DNA from: CBFGWV01 sp965652545
GTDB taxonomy: Bacteria > Pseudomonadota > Gammaproteobacteria > Competibacterales > Competibacteraceae
DNA length: 5,722 nt
Assembly (NCBI GenBank): GCA_965652545.1
Contig: CBFGWV010000304.1
Coordinates: 1-5,722, forward strand
Reading direction: 5' to 3'
Notes under the pieces: model-generated
Database searches by the model: none
What the model was told of the DNA's origin: nothing
Seen by the model: the letters and a program-made list of their open reading frames with translations, nothing else
Shown: piece after piece, positions 1 through 5,682 of the stretch
How positions within the stretch are numbered: position 1 is the first letter of the stretch
Layout: every line of letters starts with the position of its first letter
Made by a program: the position numbers and the translations under genes

Positions 1-524
1 GTCACATCGTATTGATGGCAACTTACAACCAGTGGATGAATGCCAAGGTGTATGAAGCCGCAGGCAAGCTACCGAAGGAAGAGCTGGTTGCCGACCGCAA
101 AGCCTTCTTCGGATCGCTTCTTGGGACGCTCAATCACATCGTGGTTGGCGACACCATCTGGCTCAAGCGTTTCGCCATGCATCCGGCCAGACACGCGGCT
201 TTGGATCCTGTCCGCACCATGGCAATGCCCACATCGTTGGATGCAATCCTGTTTACAGATCTTGAGCCGCTATACAGCCACCGACGGTTGATCGACAACA
301 TCATCATCGAGTGGGCCGCATCGCTGACGGACTCAGATTTGACACACACCCTGGAATACTCGAACAGCAAGAGCGTCGTCGGGCGACGGAACTTCGCAAG
401 TTTGGTGCTGCATTTTTTCAATCATCAGACCCACCACCGCGGGCAGGCGACGACATTGCTGAGCCAAGCGGGCCAGGATGTCGGCATCACGGACTTGCTG
501 GCGTTGATTCCGAACGAGGTTTGA
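1..524 (+). CDS. DinB family putative metal-dependent protein (5' partial)
   Basis: DinB/YfiT-like four-helix-bundle protein. Members of this family are putative metal-dependent hydrolases or thiol transferases, and the substrate here is unknown. Counting from the TTG at 12, His42 (in the TLNHIV context) and His138 plus His142 (in HFFNHQTHHRGQ) match the family's metal-binding His triad. The family-typical ATYNQWMN, AFFGSLLGTLNH and NHQTHHRGQ blocks are all present. The reading frame is open to the left edge: bases 3-14 give H-I-V-L before the Met at 15, which is how family members read a few residues inside the protein. No ribosome binding site is visible in the 11 bases before the TTG. I therefore treat the gene as starting upstream of the window, with frame from base 3, although a start at 12 or 15 is not excluded. 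It ends in TGA at 522-524, directly against the stop of the convergent LysR gene. No functional link to the transport operon is evident. Confidence 0.88.
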   Translation, partial: HIVLMATYNQWMNAKVYEAAGKLPKEELVADRKAFFGSLLGTLNHIVVGDTIWLKRFAMHPARHAALDPVRTMAMPTSLDAILFTDLEPLYSHRRLIDNIIIEWAASLTDSDLTHTLEYSNSKSVVGRRNFASLVLHFFNHQTHHRGQATTLLSQAGQDVGITDLLALIPNEV

Positions 525-1430
525 TCAGGCCGGGCGGGCCAGCAACGACCACAGCCGTTCGGCATCCGGCGCGAGCCGCTCGTTGGATCGGAACATCTGG
601 ACGTCCATCGCCAGGGTGAGCTCGTCGCCGGCCAATTGGACCAACTCGCCACGCTCCAGCTCCGCCCGCGCACAGCTCTCCGGCAGCCAGGCCATGCCGT
701 TGCCGCGTACGGCCATGGCTTTGATGGCCTCGGACATGGAGTTTTCGTAGCGCAGGCTCAACACCGGGCGATGCGTCAGTCGCGCCAGGATCAGTTCGAC
801 CATCTTGCCGAGATAGCAATCGGAGGTGTAGCCGAGAAACGGCGTGCCGCCACCGGCATCGTTGCTGTGCAGCATGTGTAGCGGTTGCCCGTCGGCATTG
901 GGCGCGGAGACGGGAACCAACACCTCGCGTGACAAGGTGATGGATGGGTAGCGCACCGCATCCAGCAGCGGCGGCCCGTTGGGATGGCTGAAGCACAGCA
1001 GGAAGTCGCAGCGGCGCATCACCAGCAGCTCCACGCAGTCGTGGACGTTGTTGGCCTCCATGCGCACGCGGGTGTGCCCGAGTTGGGGTTGCAGCTCGCC
1101 GAACCAGCGCGGAAAGAACGTCAAGGCCAGTGTGTGCAAGGCGGCGAACGAAAGCGTCGAGGCGTCGGCGCCCAGTTGTGTCCGGCATTCATCGCGGGTG
1201 CGGTGCAGGGCGCGGACGATCTCCTGCGCCGATTGGCGGAAGTGCTCGCCGGCGGTGGTCAGCGTAACCGGGTAGGAACCACGATCGACCAACGGTGGCC
1301 CCAGCCAGTGCTCCAAGGCGCGTATGCGCCGGCTGAACGCCGGCTGGCTGACGTTTCGGGCCGAGGCGGCGCTGGAGAAGTTGCGCATGGTGGCCAGCAC
1401 CAGAAAATCCTCGATCCACTCCAGGTCCAT
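525..1430 (-). CDS. LysR-type transcriptional regulator, HypT/QseD-like
   Basis: A 301-residue LysR-family DNA-binding regulator. The winged helix-turn-helix is N-terminal (about residues 3-60) with the recognition segment NFSSAASARNVSQPAFSRRI at 17-36. The periplasmic-binding-protein-like effector domain runs from about 90 to 295. From memory, the VSQPAFSRRIRALE block, CYLGKMV near 205-211, NSMSEAIK at 230-237 and GNGMAWLPE at 243-251 resemble E. coli HypT (YjiE/QseD), so I place it in that branch. Start choice: ATG at 1430 is preceded by GGAG (minus strand, 1440-1437) with a 6-base gap. The in-frame TTG at 1442 abuts that GGAG and is unlikely. The gene is divergent from the racemase-transporter operon, the usual layout for a LysR protein and its target, and self-regulation from the same region is likely. 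Six cysteines are present (82, 132, 141, 146, 205, 253). The effector cannot be read from sequence; an amino acid related to the operon's substrate is the plain guess. Confidence 0.93.
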   Translation of the reverse strand: MDLEWIEDFLVLATMRNFSSAASARNVSQPAFSRRIRALEHWLGPPLVDRGSYPVTLTTAGEHFRQSAQEIVRALHRTRDECRTQLGADASTLSFAALHTLALTFFPRWFGELQPQLGHTRVRMEANNVHDCVELLVMRRCDFLLCFSHPNGPPLLDAVRYPSITLSREVLVPVSAPNADGQPLHMLHSNDAGGGTPFLGYTSDCYLGKMVELILARLTHRPVLSLRYENSMSEAIKAMAVRGNGMAWLPESCARAELERGELVQLAGDELTLAMDVQMFRSNERLAPDAERLWSLLARPA

Positions 1431-1539
1431 GTCGGTCTCCAACTTGTTATGCAGAAATTGAATCGTTGATCAGAACATAGCATTGGCGATGACGATTGTA
1501 TTGCCTCTATCGTTTTTTCAACAGACGGTGGGGGTGAGC
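1431..1539. promoter_or_regulatory. Divergent regulatory region between lysR-type gene and operon
   Basis: These 109 non-coding bases separate the start codons of the LysR gene and the racemase gene, and are notably more AT-rich than the flanking genes. They should hold both promoters and the LysR binding sites. I see an imperfect inverted repeat (1461-1471 and 1488-1497), a TGATCA palindrome at 1467-1472, and CAGAA repeated directly at 1452 and 1471. No sigma-70 -35/-10 pair close to consensus is evident in either direction, which would fit a promoter that needs its LysR activator. The role is inferred from position and base composition. Confidence 0.6.
1461..1497. promoter_or_regulatory. 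Candidate LysR operator (inverted repeat)
   Basis: AATCGT at 1461-1466 is matched by its exact reverse complement ACGATT at 1492-1497. The match extends inward to ATC (1469-1471) and GAT (1488-1490) if one base is skipped in the left arm. Arm centres are 31 bp apart, close to three helical turns. LysR tetramers contact two dyad sites on the same face of the DNA, so the spacing is sensible. The arms are short and the assignment is inference. Confidence 0.35.
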
Positions 1540-2346
1540 ATGTTGGGAATCATTGGCGGTATGGGTCCTTTGGCGACGGCCGACTTCATGCGCAAGCTGA
1601 CGGTCGCCAAGCAGGCTCAACGGGATCAGGACCATGTACCGGCCCTGGTCTGGTCGCTGCCGCAGATTCCGGACCGTTCCGATGCCCTGATCCACGGCGG
1701 GGCCTCGCCCCTGCCGGCGCTGGTGGCCTGCGCCCGGGGCCTGCGCCGGGCCGGTGCGCGTATCGGTGTCATGCCGTGCAACACCGCTCACCATTGGGCC
1801 GACGAGATCAGCGCGCAAAGCGGTTTGCCCTTGCTGCACATCGCCGCCGCCGCGGTCGATGCGCTGGCGGCGGCTCCGCGCGTGGCACGCACAGTCAGCG
1901 TGCTGGGGACCGAGGGCACTCACCGCTCGGGGTTCTACGATGCGTTCTTGCGGCGGGCCGGTTTTGTCCCGCTGCCGCTCGGCCCGGCAGCGCTGGCGGC
2001 TGTTCAATCGGCGGTGCGCGCGATCAAGGCCGGGCGGCTGGCCGATGCCGCGGACATCGTCGAACGCCAGCTGCGCCATGCCCGTGAGACCGGTGCCGAC
2101 GCCATCATCCTGGCCTGCACGGAGCTGCCGCTGGTGGCCCCGTGCGCGCCCGACACCCTCGACGCCACCCTGGCTCTGGCCCAGGCCTGCGTGCGCTGGC
2201 ATGAGGCGCACGGCGGCGGCCACCCGGGCGACGAGCCCTTGGATTCCAACCACAACGATAACGACTCGCTGTACCCGTCCGGCGCCCTCGGCCCGGGTTT
2301 TGCGCCACACCCGTTCTTGACACCTTGGAGGAGACTTTCCCTATGA
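1540..2346 (+). CDS. Aspartate/glutamate racemase family protein
   Basis: Cytoplasmic, cofactor-independent amino acid racemase of the Asp/Glu racemase superfamily, which inverts the alpha carbon with two cysteines acting as acid and base. Both are present: Cys80 in GVMPCNTAHHW and Cys193 in IILACTELPLV. The N-terminal MLGIIGGMGPLATADF is the standard opening of this family. Start choice: the family motif begins at the ATG at 1540, preceded by a weak GGGGGTGA. The frame is open back to 1483, but those residues (LPLSFF and so on) are unlike the family. The predicted protein has 268 residues, against about 230 usual. The last 45 or so, after RWHEAHGG, are low-complexity and rich in Pro, Asp and Asn, and look like read-through of a normal gene gap. 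The stop overlaps the next start (ATGA), suggesting translational coupling to the importer. Aspartate or glutamate is the family default, but a broad-specificity amino acid racemase is also possible. Confidence 0.9.
   Translation: MLGIIGGMGPLATADFMRKLTVAKQAQRDQDHVPALVWSLPQIPDRSDALIHGGASPLPALVACARGLRRAGARIGVMPCNTAHHWADEISAQSGLPLLHIAAAAVDALAAAPRVARTVSVLGTEGTHRSGFYDAFLRRAGFVPLPLGPAALAAVQSAVRAIKAGRLADAADIVERQLRHARETGADAIILACTELPLVAPCAPDTLDATLALAQACVRWHEAHGGGHPGDEPLDSNHNDNDSLYPSGALGPGFAPHPFLTPWRRLSL
2327..2333 (+). promoter_or_regulatory. Strong ribosome binding site of the binding-protein gene
   Basis: GGAGGAG lies 9 bases before the ATG at 2343. It is the best Shine-Dalgarno match in the operon and fixes the binding-protein start at 2343 rather than at the in-frame TTG at 2325. 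It lies inside the racemase reading frame, where it is read as Trp-Arg-Arg, so ribosomes finishing the racemase pass over it. A strong site here fits the need for a large amount of binding protein. Confidence 0.8.
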
Positions 2347-3185
2347 ACGCCACGATCAAACGCACCCTCATCGGTATCACCACGACCCTGGCCTGCATCG
2401 GCACGGCCCAGGCCGCCGAGCAGTGCACCAACCCCACCTGGACCAAAATCATGGAGCGCAACACGCTCACAGTGGGGGTGAAAGCCGACTACAAACCCTG
2501 GGGTTTCCGCGACAGCAGCGGTGAGCTGATCGGCATGGAGATCGATCTGGCCAAGGATGTTGCCCGACGCATGGGGGTCGAGCTGGAGCTGGTGCCGGTC
2601 CAGTCGTCCAACCGCATGCAGTTTCTCGAGCAAGGGCGGATCGACCTGATGATTGCCACGATGTCGGACCGCGACGACCGCCGTGCCATCGTAGGCACCG
2701 TGCAGCCCAACTATTACTCCGCCGGCACCAATGCCATGGTACCCAAGGCCTTGGGTTTGACCGCCTGGGAAGAGTTGCGCGGCCGGCCGGTGTGCGGTTT
2801 GCAGGGGGCGTTCTACAACCAGGGCGTCGAGCAGCGCTATGGCGCGACCATCGTTGCGTTCTCCGGCAACGCCGAGGCCAAGCAGGCCTTGCGCGACAAG
2901 AAATGCGTCGCCTATGTCTTCGACGACTCGTCGATCATGTCCGACCTTGCCTCCGGCGGTTTCGACGATTTCGAAATGCCCTTCCCCAGCGAGGACGATA
3001 CCCCCTGGGCATTGGCCGTACCGCTGGCCGAGCGCGATTGCGTCTTCGGCCAGTTCATGTCGGGGGTCGTGTTCAATTGGCACCAGTCCGGTTTCATCGC
3101 CGAGCAGGAAGCCAAGTGGGGTATCCAACCCACGGCCTTCGTCGCCCATGAGCGCGAGCGCTTCGCCGACCCCCTGGTGAAGTAG
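2343..3185 (+). CDS. Polar amino acid ABC transporter substrate-binding protein
   Basis: Periplasmic solute-binding protein of the SBP_bac_3 family (HisJ/GlnH type), 280 residues, which captures an amino acid and delivers it to the permease pair encoded downstream. A Sec signal peptide is clear: basic KR at 6-7, a hydrophobic core, and AQA before a cut at 24/25. Cys18 is not in a good lipobox (Thr at -3), so a soluble protein is favoured over a lipoprotein. The mature part starts the fold with LTVGVKADYKPWGF (42-55), then GELIGMEIDLAKDVARRMG (60-78), the family's first-lobe signature. The loop SDRDDRR at 108-114 corresponds to the region that carries the arginine holding the ligand's alpha-carboxylate, but which Arg does so is not clear. 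The mature protein has four cysteines (28, 151, 188, 233), allowing disulfides. The substrate is not readable; the adjacent racemase suggests aspartate, glutamate or a D-amino acid. Confidence 0.93.
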   Translation: MNATIKRTLIGITTTLACIGTAQAAEQCTNPTWTKIMERNTLTVGVKADYKPWGFRDSSGELIGMEIDLAKDVARRMGVELELVPVQSSNRMQFLEQGRIDLMIATMSDRDDRRAIVGTVQPNYYSAGTNAMVPKALGLTAWEELRGRPVCGLQGAFYNQGVEQRYGATIVAFSGNAEAKQALRDKKCVAYVFDDSSIMSDLASGGFDDFEMPFPSEDDTPWALAVPLAERDCVFGQFMSGVVFNWHQSGFIAEQEAKWGIQPTAFVAHERERFADPLVK

Positions 3186-3207
3186 CCCGCCGGCGCCAGT
3201 CGGACTT

Positions 3208-3238
3208 GGCGCGGGTGTCGCCGACCCGCGCCCTTTTT
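3208..3238 (+). terminator. Intrinsic-terminator-like hairpin between binding protein and permease
   Basis: A perfect 9-bp GC-rich stem pairs 3208-3216 (GGCGCGGGT) with 3224-3232 (ACCCGCGCC) around a 7-base loop. It is followed by C and five Ts (3234-3238), the form of a Rho-independent terminator. It begins 23 bases after the binding-protein stop and lies 31 bases before the permease start. Inside an ABC operon such an element is best read as a partial terminator, or as a block to 3' exonuclease, that raises binding-protein mRNA relative to permease mRNA. Confidence 0.75.
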
Positions 3239-3268
3239 CCACCACATCGATGGAAGCGGGGGTTATCG

Positions 3269-4021
3269 ATGGATGGTTTCGCTGCGTATTTCAGATCGTT
3301 CGCGCTCGAGCACCCGAGCTGGAACTTCGTGTACCTGTACGACCCGGTACAGGCTGGGCGGGTCATCGATGGCATTGGTTTGACCGTGCTGCTGGCCGTG
3401 GCCTGTATCACCATCAGCGTCGTCATCGGCGTGGTCGGCGCCGGTATGCAGGGCAGCCGCAGCCGCGTGCTGCGCGCGGTGGTGCAGGGCTATATCCAAT
3501 GCTTTCGCAACACACCGCCGTTCGTGCAACTGCTGTTCTTTTACTTTGCGCTGGGCCAGTTCACGCCGACGTACTCACCCGACGGCTGGCTTGAGATGCC
3601 GATCATCTCCAACGTGGGTTGGGCGGTCATCTCGCTGTCGCTGTTCGCCGGGGCGTTCAACGTGGAGATCTTCCGTGCGGGAATCGAGGCGGTGCCGCAC
3701 GCCACACGCGAGGCGGCCGGGGCGCTGGGGTTCACGCGCTACCAAAGCTACCGCTACATCGTGCTGCCGCTGGCGTTCCGCATCAGCCTGCCGGCGCTCA
3801 ACAACAACCTCGTCAATCTGGTGAAGACCACCACCCAGGCCTTCGCCATCGCCGTGCCGGAGCTGCTCTACCAATGCGTAAGCATCTGGAACGATTACCC
3901 CAGCGCCCAGAGGCCCACCATGCTGCTGCTGTTTGTCGTCTACATCGCCCTGGTGGCCATCGTCGTGTTCGCCATGCACCGCTGGGAGCGGGCATTGGCA
4001 CTGCCCGGCTTCGGGCGTTGA
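3269..4021 (+). CDS. Polar amino acid ABC transporter permease (first)
   Basis: Inner-membrane permease of the His/Glu/Gln family (HisQ/HisM, GlnP type), 250 residues, one half of the translocation channel. The family segment FRNTPPFVQLLFFYF lies at 79-93. The cytoplasmic EAA loop, which docks on the ATPase, is a full match at 148-167: EAA, three residues, Gly154, nine residues, then I-V-L-P. Hydrophobic stretches suggest about five membrane spans, near 36-58, 82-96, 113-133, 183-198 and 217-235. Start choice: ATG at 3269 has GGGGG at 3258-3262 about 6 bases upstream and gives the normal N-terminus. The upstream in-frame TTG at 3206 would place the start at the terminator hairpin and is rejected. 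The gap to the binding-protein gene is 83 bases and contains the hairpin; the next permease follows within 10 bases. Confidence 0.93.
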   Translation: MDGFAAYFRSFALEHPSWNFVYLYDPVQAGRVIDGIGLTVLLAVACITISVVIGVVGAGMQGSRSRVLRAVVQGYIQCFRNTPPFVQLLFFYFALGQFTPTYSPDGWLEMPIISNVGWAVISLSLFAGAFNVEIFRAGIEAVPHATREAAGALGFTRYQSYRYIVLPLAFRISLPALNNNLVNLVKTTTQAFAIAVPELLYQCVSIWNDYPSAQRPTMLLLFVVYIALVAIVVFAMHRWERALALPGFGR

Positions 4022-4024
4022 GGT
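4020..4024 (+). promoter_or_regulatory. Ribosome binding site deciding the second permease start
   Basis: GAGGT overlaps the TGA stop of the first permease. It is 7 bases from the ATG at 4032 but only 1 base from the in-frame ATG at 4026, so it favours 4032. The tight packing implies that ribosomes ending the first permease can restart on the second. Confidence 0.55.
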
Positions 4025-4031
4025 CATGACC

Positions 4032-4895
4032 ATGACCTCGCGCTCGATTCTGCCTGTGCTGTTGCCGCCGGACCGGCGGGCAACCACCCCGGACCCCATC
4101 GGCACCTGCCGGCAACTGGCGGCGGTGCCCTCCTGGCTGGTCATGGCGGCCTTGGCGGTTCTGGCCCTGGCGCCCCTGGCGGCGCATGCCGCCGACCGCT
4201 TCGGCACCGTGGAGGCATTTGCCGCGTTGTGGCGCTGGATGCCGTATCTGCTGCTGCATGGGTTTCTGTTCAATATCGTCATCTCTTGCCTGTGCATGCT
4301 GCTGGGCACGGCGGTGGGCGTGTTCCTGGGGCTGGGGCAGGTGTCGCAGGCCTGGGCGGTCCGGCGTGGGTCCTGGCTGGTGACCCAGTTGTTCCGCAAC
4401 TCGCCCTGGCTGGTGCTGTTGTTCATCGTGATGCTGGCGTTTCCGTTCGAGATCCGCGTGGCCGGGGTGACGATACCGGTGCCCGACTGGGTGAAGGCGG
4501 TCATCGGCCTGGCCCTGCCGGTGATGGCCAACATCGCCGAGATCGTCCGCGGCGCTATCCGTTCGGTGCCCGACGGTCAATGGGAGGCGGCCGAGTCGCT
4601 GGCCTTCAGCCGGCGCCAGATCCTCTGGCGGATCATTCTCCCGCAGTGCATCAAGCGGATGATCCCGCCGTGGATGAACTGGTACGCCATTCTCACCATG
4701 GCCACCCCGCTGTGTTCGATCCTGGGTGTGGACGAGCTGGTCAACCTGATCCGCCAGGCCATTGCTGCGGAGAACAACCGGCCGGAGCTGCTGGTGCCGT
4801 TTTACGGTTTCGCGCTGACGGCGTTCTTTCTCTATTGCTATCCCATTGCGCGCGTGACGGTGGCGTTGGAGCGCCGCTTCAACGTTCGCTATTGA
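4032..4895 (+). CDS. Polar amino acid ABC transporter permease (second)
   Basis: Second inner-membrane permease of the same family, 287 residues, expected to form a heterodimer with the product of the preceding gene. FRNSPWLVLLFIVMLAF at 121-137 is the family segment, and VKAVIGLALPVMANIAEIVRG (154-174) precedes the EAA loop at 185-204. In that loop the usually invariant Gly is Ala191 (EAA-ESL-A, then nine residues and I-I-L-P). Compared with the first permease it has a longer N-terminus: about 32 polar residues, then a hydrophobic span at 34-53 ending AAHAAD, then an amphipathic stretch. Further spans lie near 73-103, 123-138, 154-173 and 256-272. Start choice is between ATG 4026 and ATG 4032; spacing from GAGGT favours 4032, and the difference is two residues. 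The gap to the ATPase gene is 16 bases. Confidence 0.92.
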   Translation: MTSRSILPVLLPPDRRATTPDPIGTCRQLAAVPSWLVMAALAVLALAPLAAHAADRFGTVEAFAALWRWMPYLLLHGFLFNIVISCLCMLLGTAVGVFLGLGQVSQAWAVRRGSWLVTQLFRNSPWLVLLFIVMLAFPFEIRVAGVTIPVPDWVKAVIGLALPVMANIAEIVRGAIRSVPDGQWEAAESLAFSRRQILWRIILPQCIKRMIPPWMNWYAILTMATPLCSILGVDELVNLIRQAIAAENNRPELLVPFYGFALTAFFLYCYPIARVTVALERRFNVRY

Positions 4896-4911
4896 CCTGG
4901 AGTACGTTTCG

Positions 4912-5682
4912 ATGTCGACAGTAATGCAGGCACGCGATCAAGGGTCGCCGGATGAGCCGATCGTCCGTATTCGGGATGTCCACAAGTCCTATGGCAGCAT
5001 CGAGGTGCTCAAAGGCGTGTCAATGGATGTGCGCAAGGGGGAAGTGGTTTGCATTATTGGTCCATCGGGGTCCGGTAAGTCGACGCTTATCCGCTGCATC
5101 AATGCCCTGAGTCCGATTAATGCCGGGTCTATTACGGTGGATGGGCAGTGTGTGAGTGATCCGAAGTTGGACACGCTGTCGTTGCGGCGCAAGGTGGGGA
5201 TGGTATTTCAGCAATACAATCTGTTTCCGCATAAAACGGCGTTGGAAAACATCATGATGGCGCCGCTGCTGGTGTTGAAGGAGAACAAGGCGGAGGTGGA
5301 GGCGCGCGCCCGTGCGTTGATGTGCAAGGTGCGTTTGGAGGGTAAGGAGGATTGTTATCCGGGTGAGTTGTCGGGTGGCCAGCAGCAGCGTGTGGCGATT
5401 GCGCGTTCGTTGGCGATGCGGCCGGATGTGATGTTGTTCGATGAGGTGACGGCTGCGCTGGATCCGGAGACGGTGAAGGAAGTGCTGGTGACGATCAAGG
5501 CGCTGGCGGCGGAGGGGATGACGTGCATTCTGGTGACGCACGAGATGGGGTTCGCGCGCGAGGTGGCCAATCACATTTACTTCACTGACCGGGGGGTGAT
5601 CGTGGAGCACGGGCCGCCGGAGGCGTTCTTCGCCAGGGCGCGCGATCCGCGGACGCGGGCGTTTCTGAGTCAGGTTTTGTAG
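4912..5682 (+). CDS. Amino acid ABC transporter ATP-binding protein
   Basis: ATPase subunit of the importer (GlnQ/HisP type), 256 residues, which works as a homodimer on the cytoplasmic face of the two permeases. All motifs are present and in order: aromatic A-loop Tyr27, Walker A GPSGSGKST at 50-58, Q-loop Gln100 in VFQQYNLFPH, signature LSGGQQQR at 153-160, Walker B VMLFDE with Asp177 and catalytic Glu178, D-loop ALDP at 182-185, and switch His210 in LVTHEMGFA. After Walker B the common FDEPTSALDP reads FDEVTAALDP, a mild variant that leaves the catalytic residues intact. ATG at 4912 has GGAG at 4899-4902 with a 9-base gap. A second ATG at 4924 is possible but lacks a comparable site. Codon use differs from the permeases: 10 of 22 leucines are TTG, and G is strongly favoured over C at third positions. 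The protein itself is ordinary for the family. Confidence 0.95.
   Translation: MSTVMQARDQGSPDEPIVRIRDVHKSYGSIEVLKGVSMDVRKGEVVCIIGPSGSGKSTLIRCINALSPINAGSITVDGQCVSDPKLDTLSLRRKVGMVFQQYNLFPHKTALENIMMAPLLVLKENKAEVEARARALMCKVRLEGKEDCYPGELSGGQQQRVAIARSLAMRPDVMLFDEVTAALDPETVKEVLVTIKALAAEGMTCILVTHEMGFAREVANHIYFTDRGVIVEHGPPEAFFARARDPRTRAFLSQVL

Noticed and set aside
1483..1539. Longer racemase start at the TTG at 1483
   Set aside because: The extra 19 residues are unlike the family N-terminus, the start is TTG, and it would remove part of the divergent promoter. The family motif begins at the ATG at 1540.
2317..2345. Perfect TTGACA at 2317-2322 as a -35 box for the binding-protein gene
   Set aside because: A -10 box at normal spacing would fall on the start codon (around 2340-2345), leaving no leader, and no TATAAT-like hexamer is there.
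2394..2399. Cys18 of the binding protein as a lipoprotein anchor
   Set aside because: The residues before it are Thr-Leu-Ala, which lack the usual Leu/Val/Ile at -3, and a good AQA signal peptidase I site follows six residues later.
2004..3245. Long open frame of 413 codons on the minus strand across the racemase and binding-protein genes
   Set aside because: It is antisense to two clear family members, has Gly/His/Arg-rich composition with no recognisable domain, and is explained by high GC and the third-position bias of the sense genes.
3575..4580. Minus-strand open frames opposite the two permeases
   Set aside because: Their low-complexity Gln/His/Arg/Gly sequences lie opposite real membrane protein genes, with no start-site or domain support.
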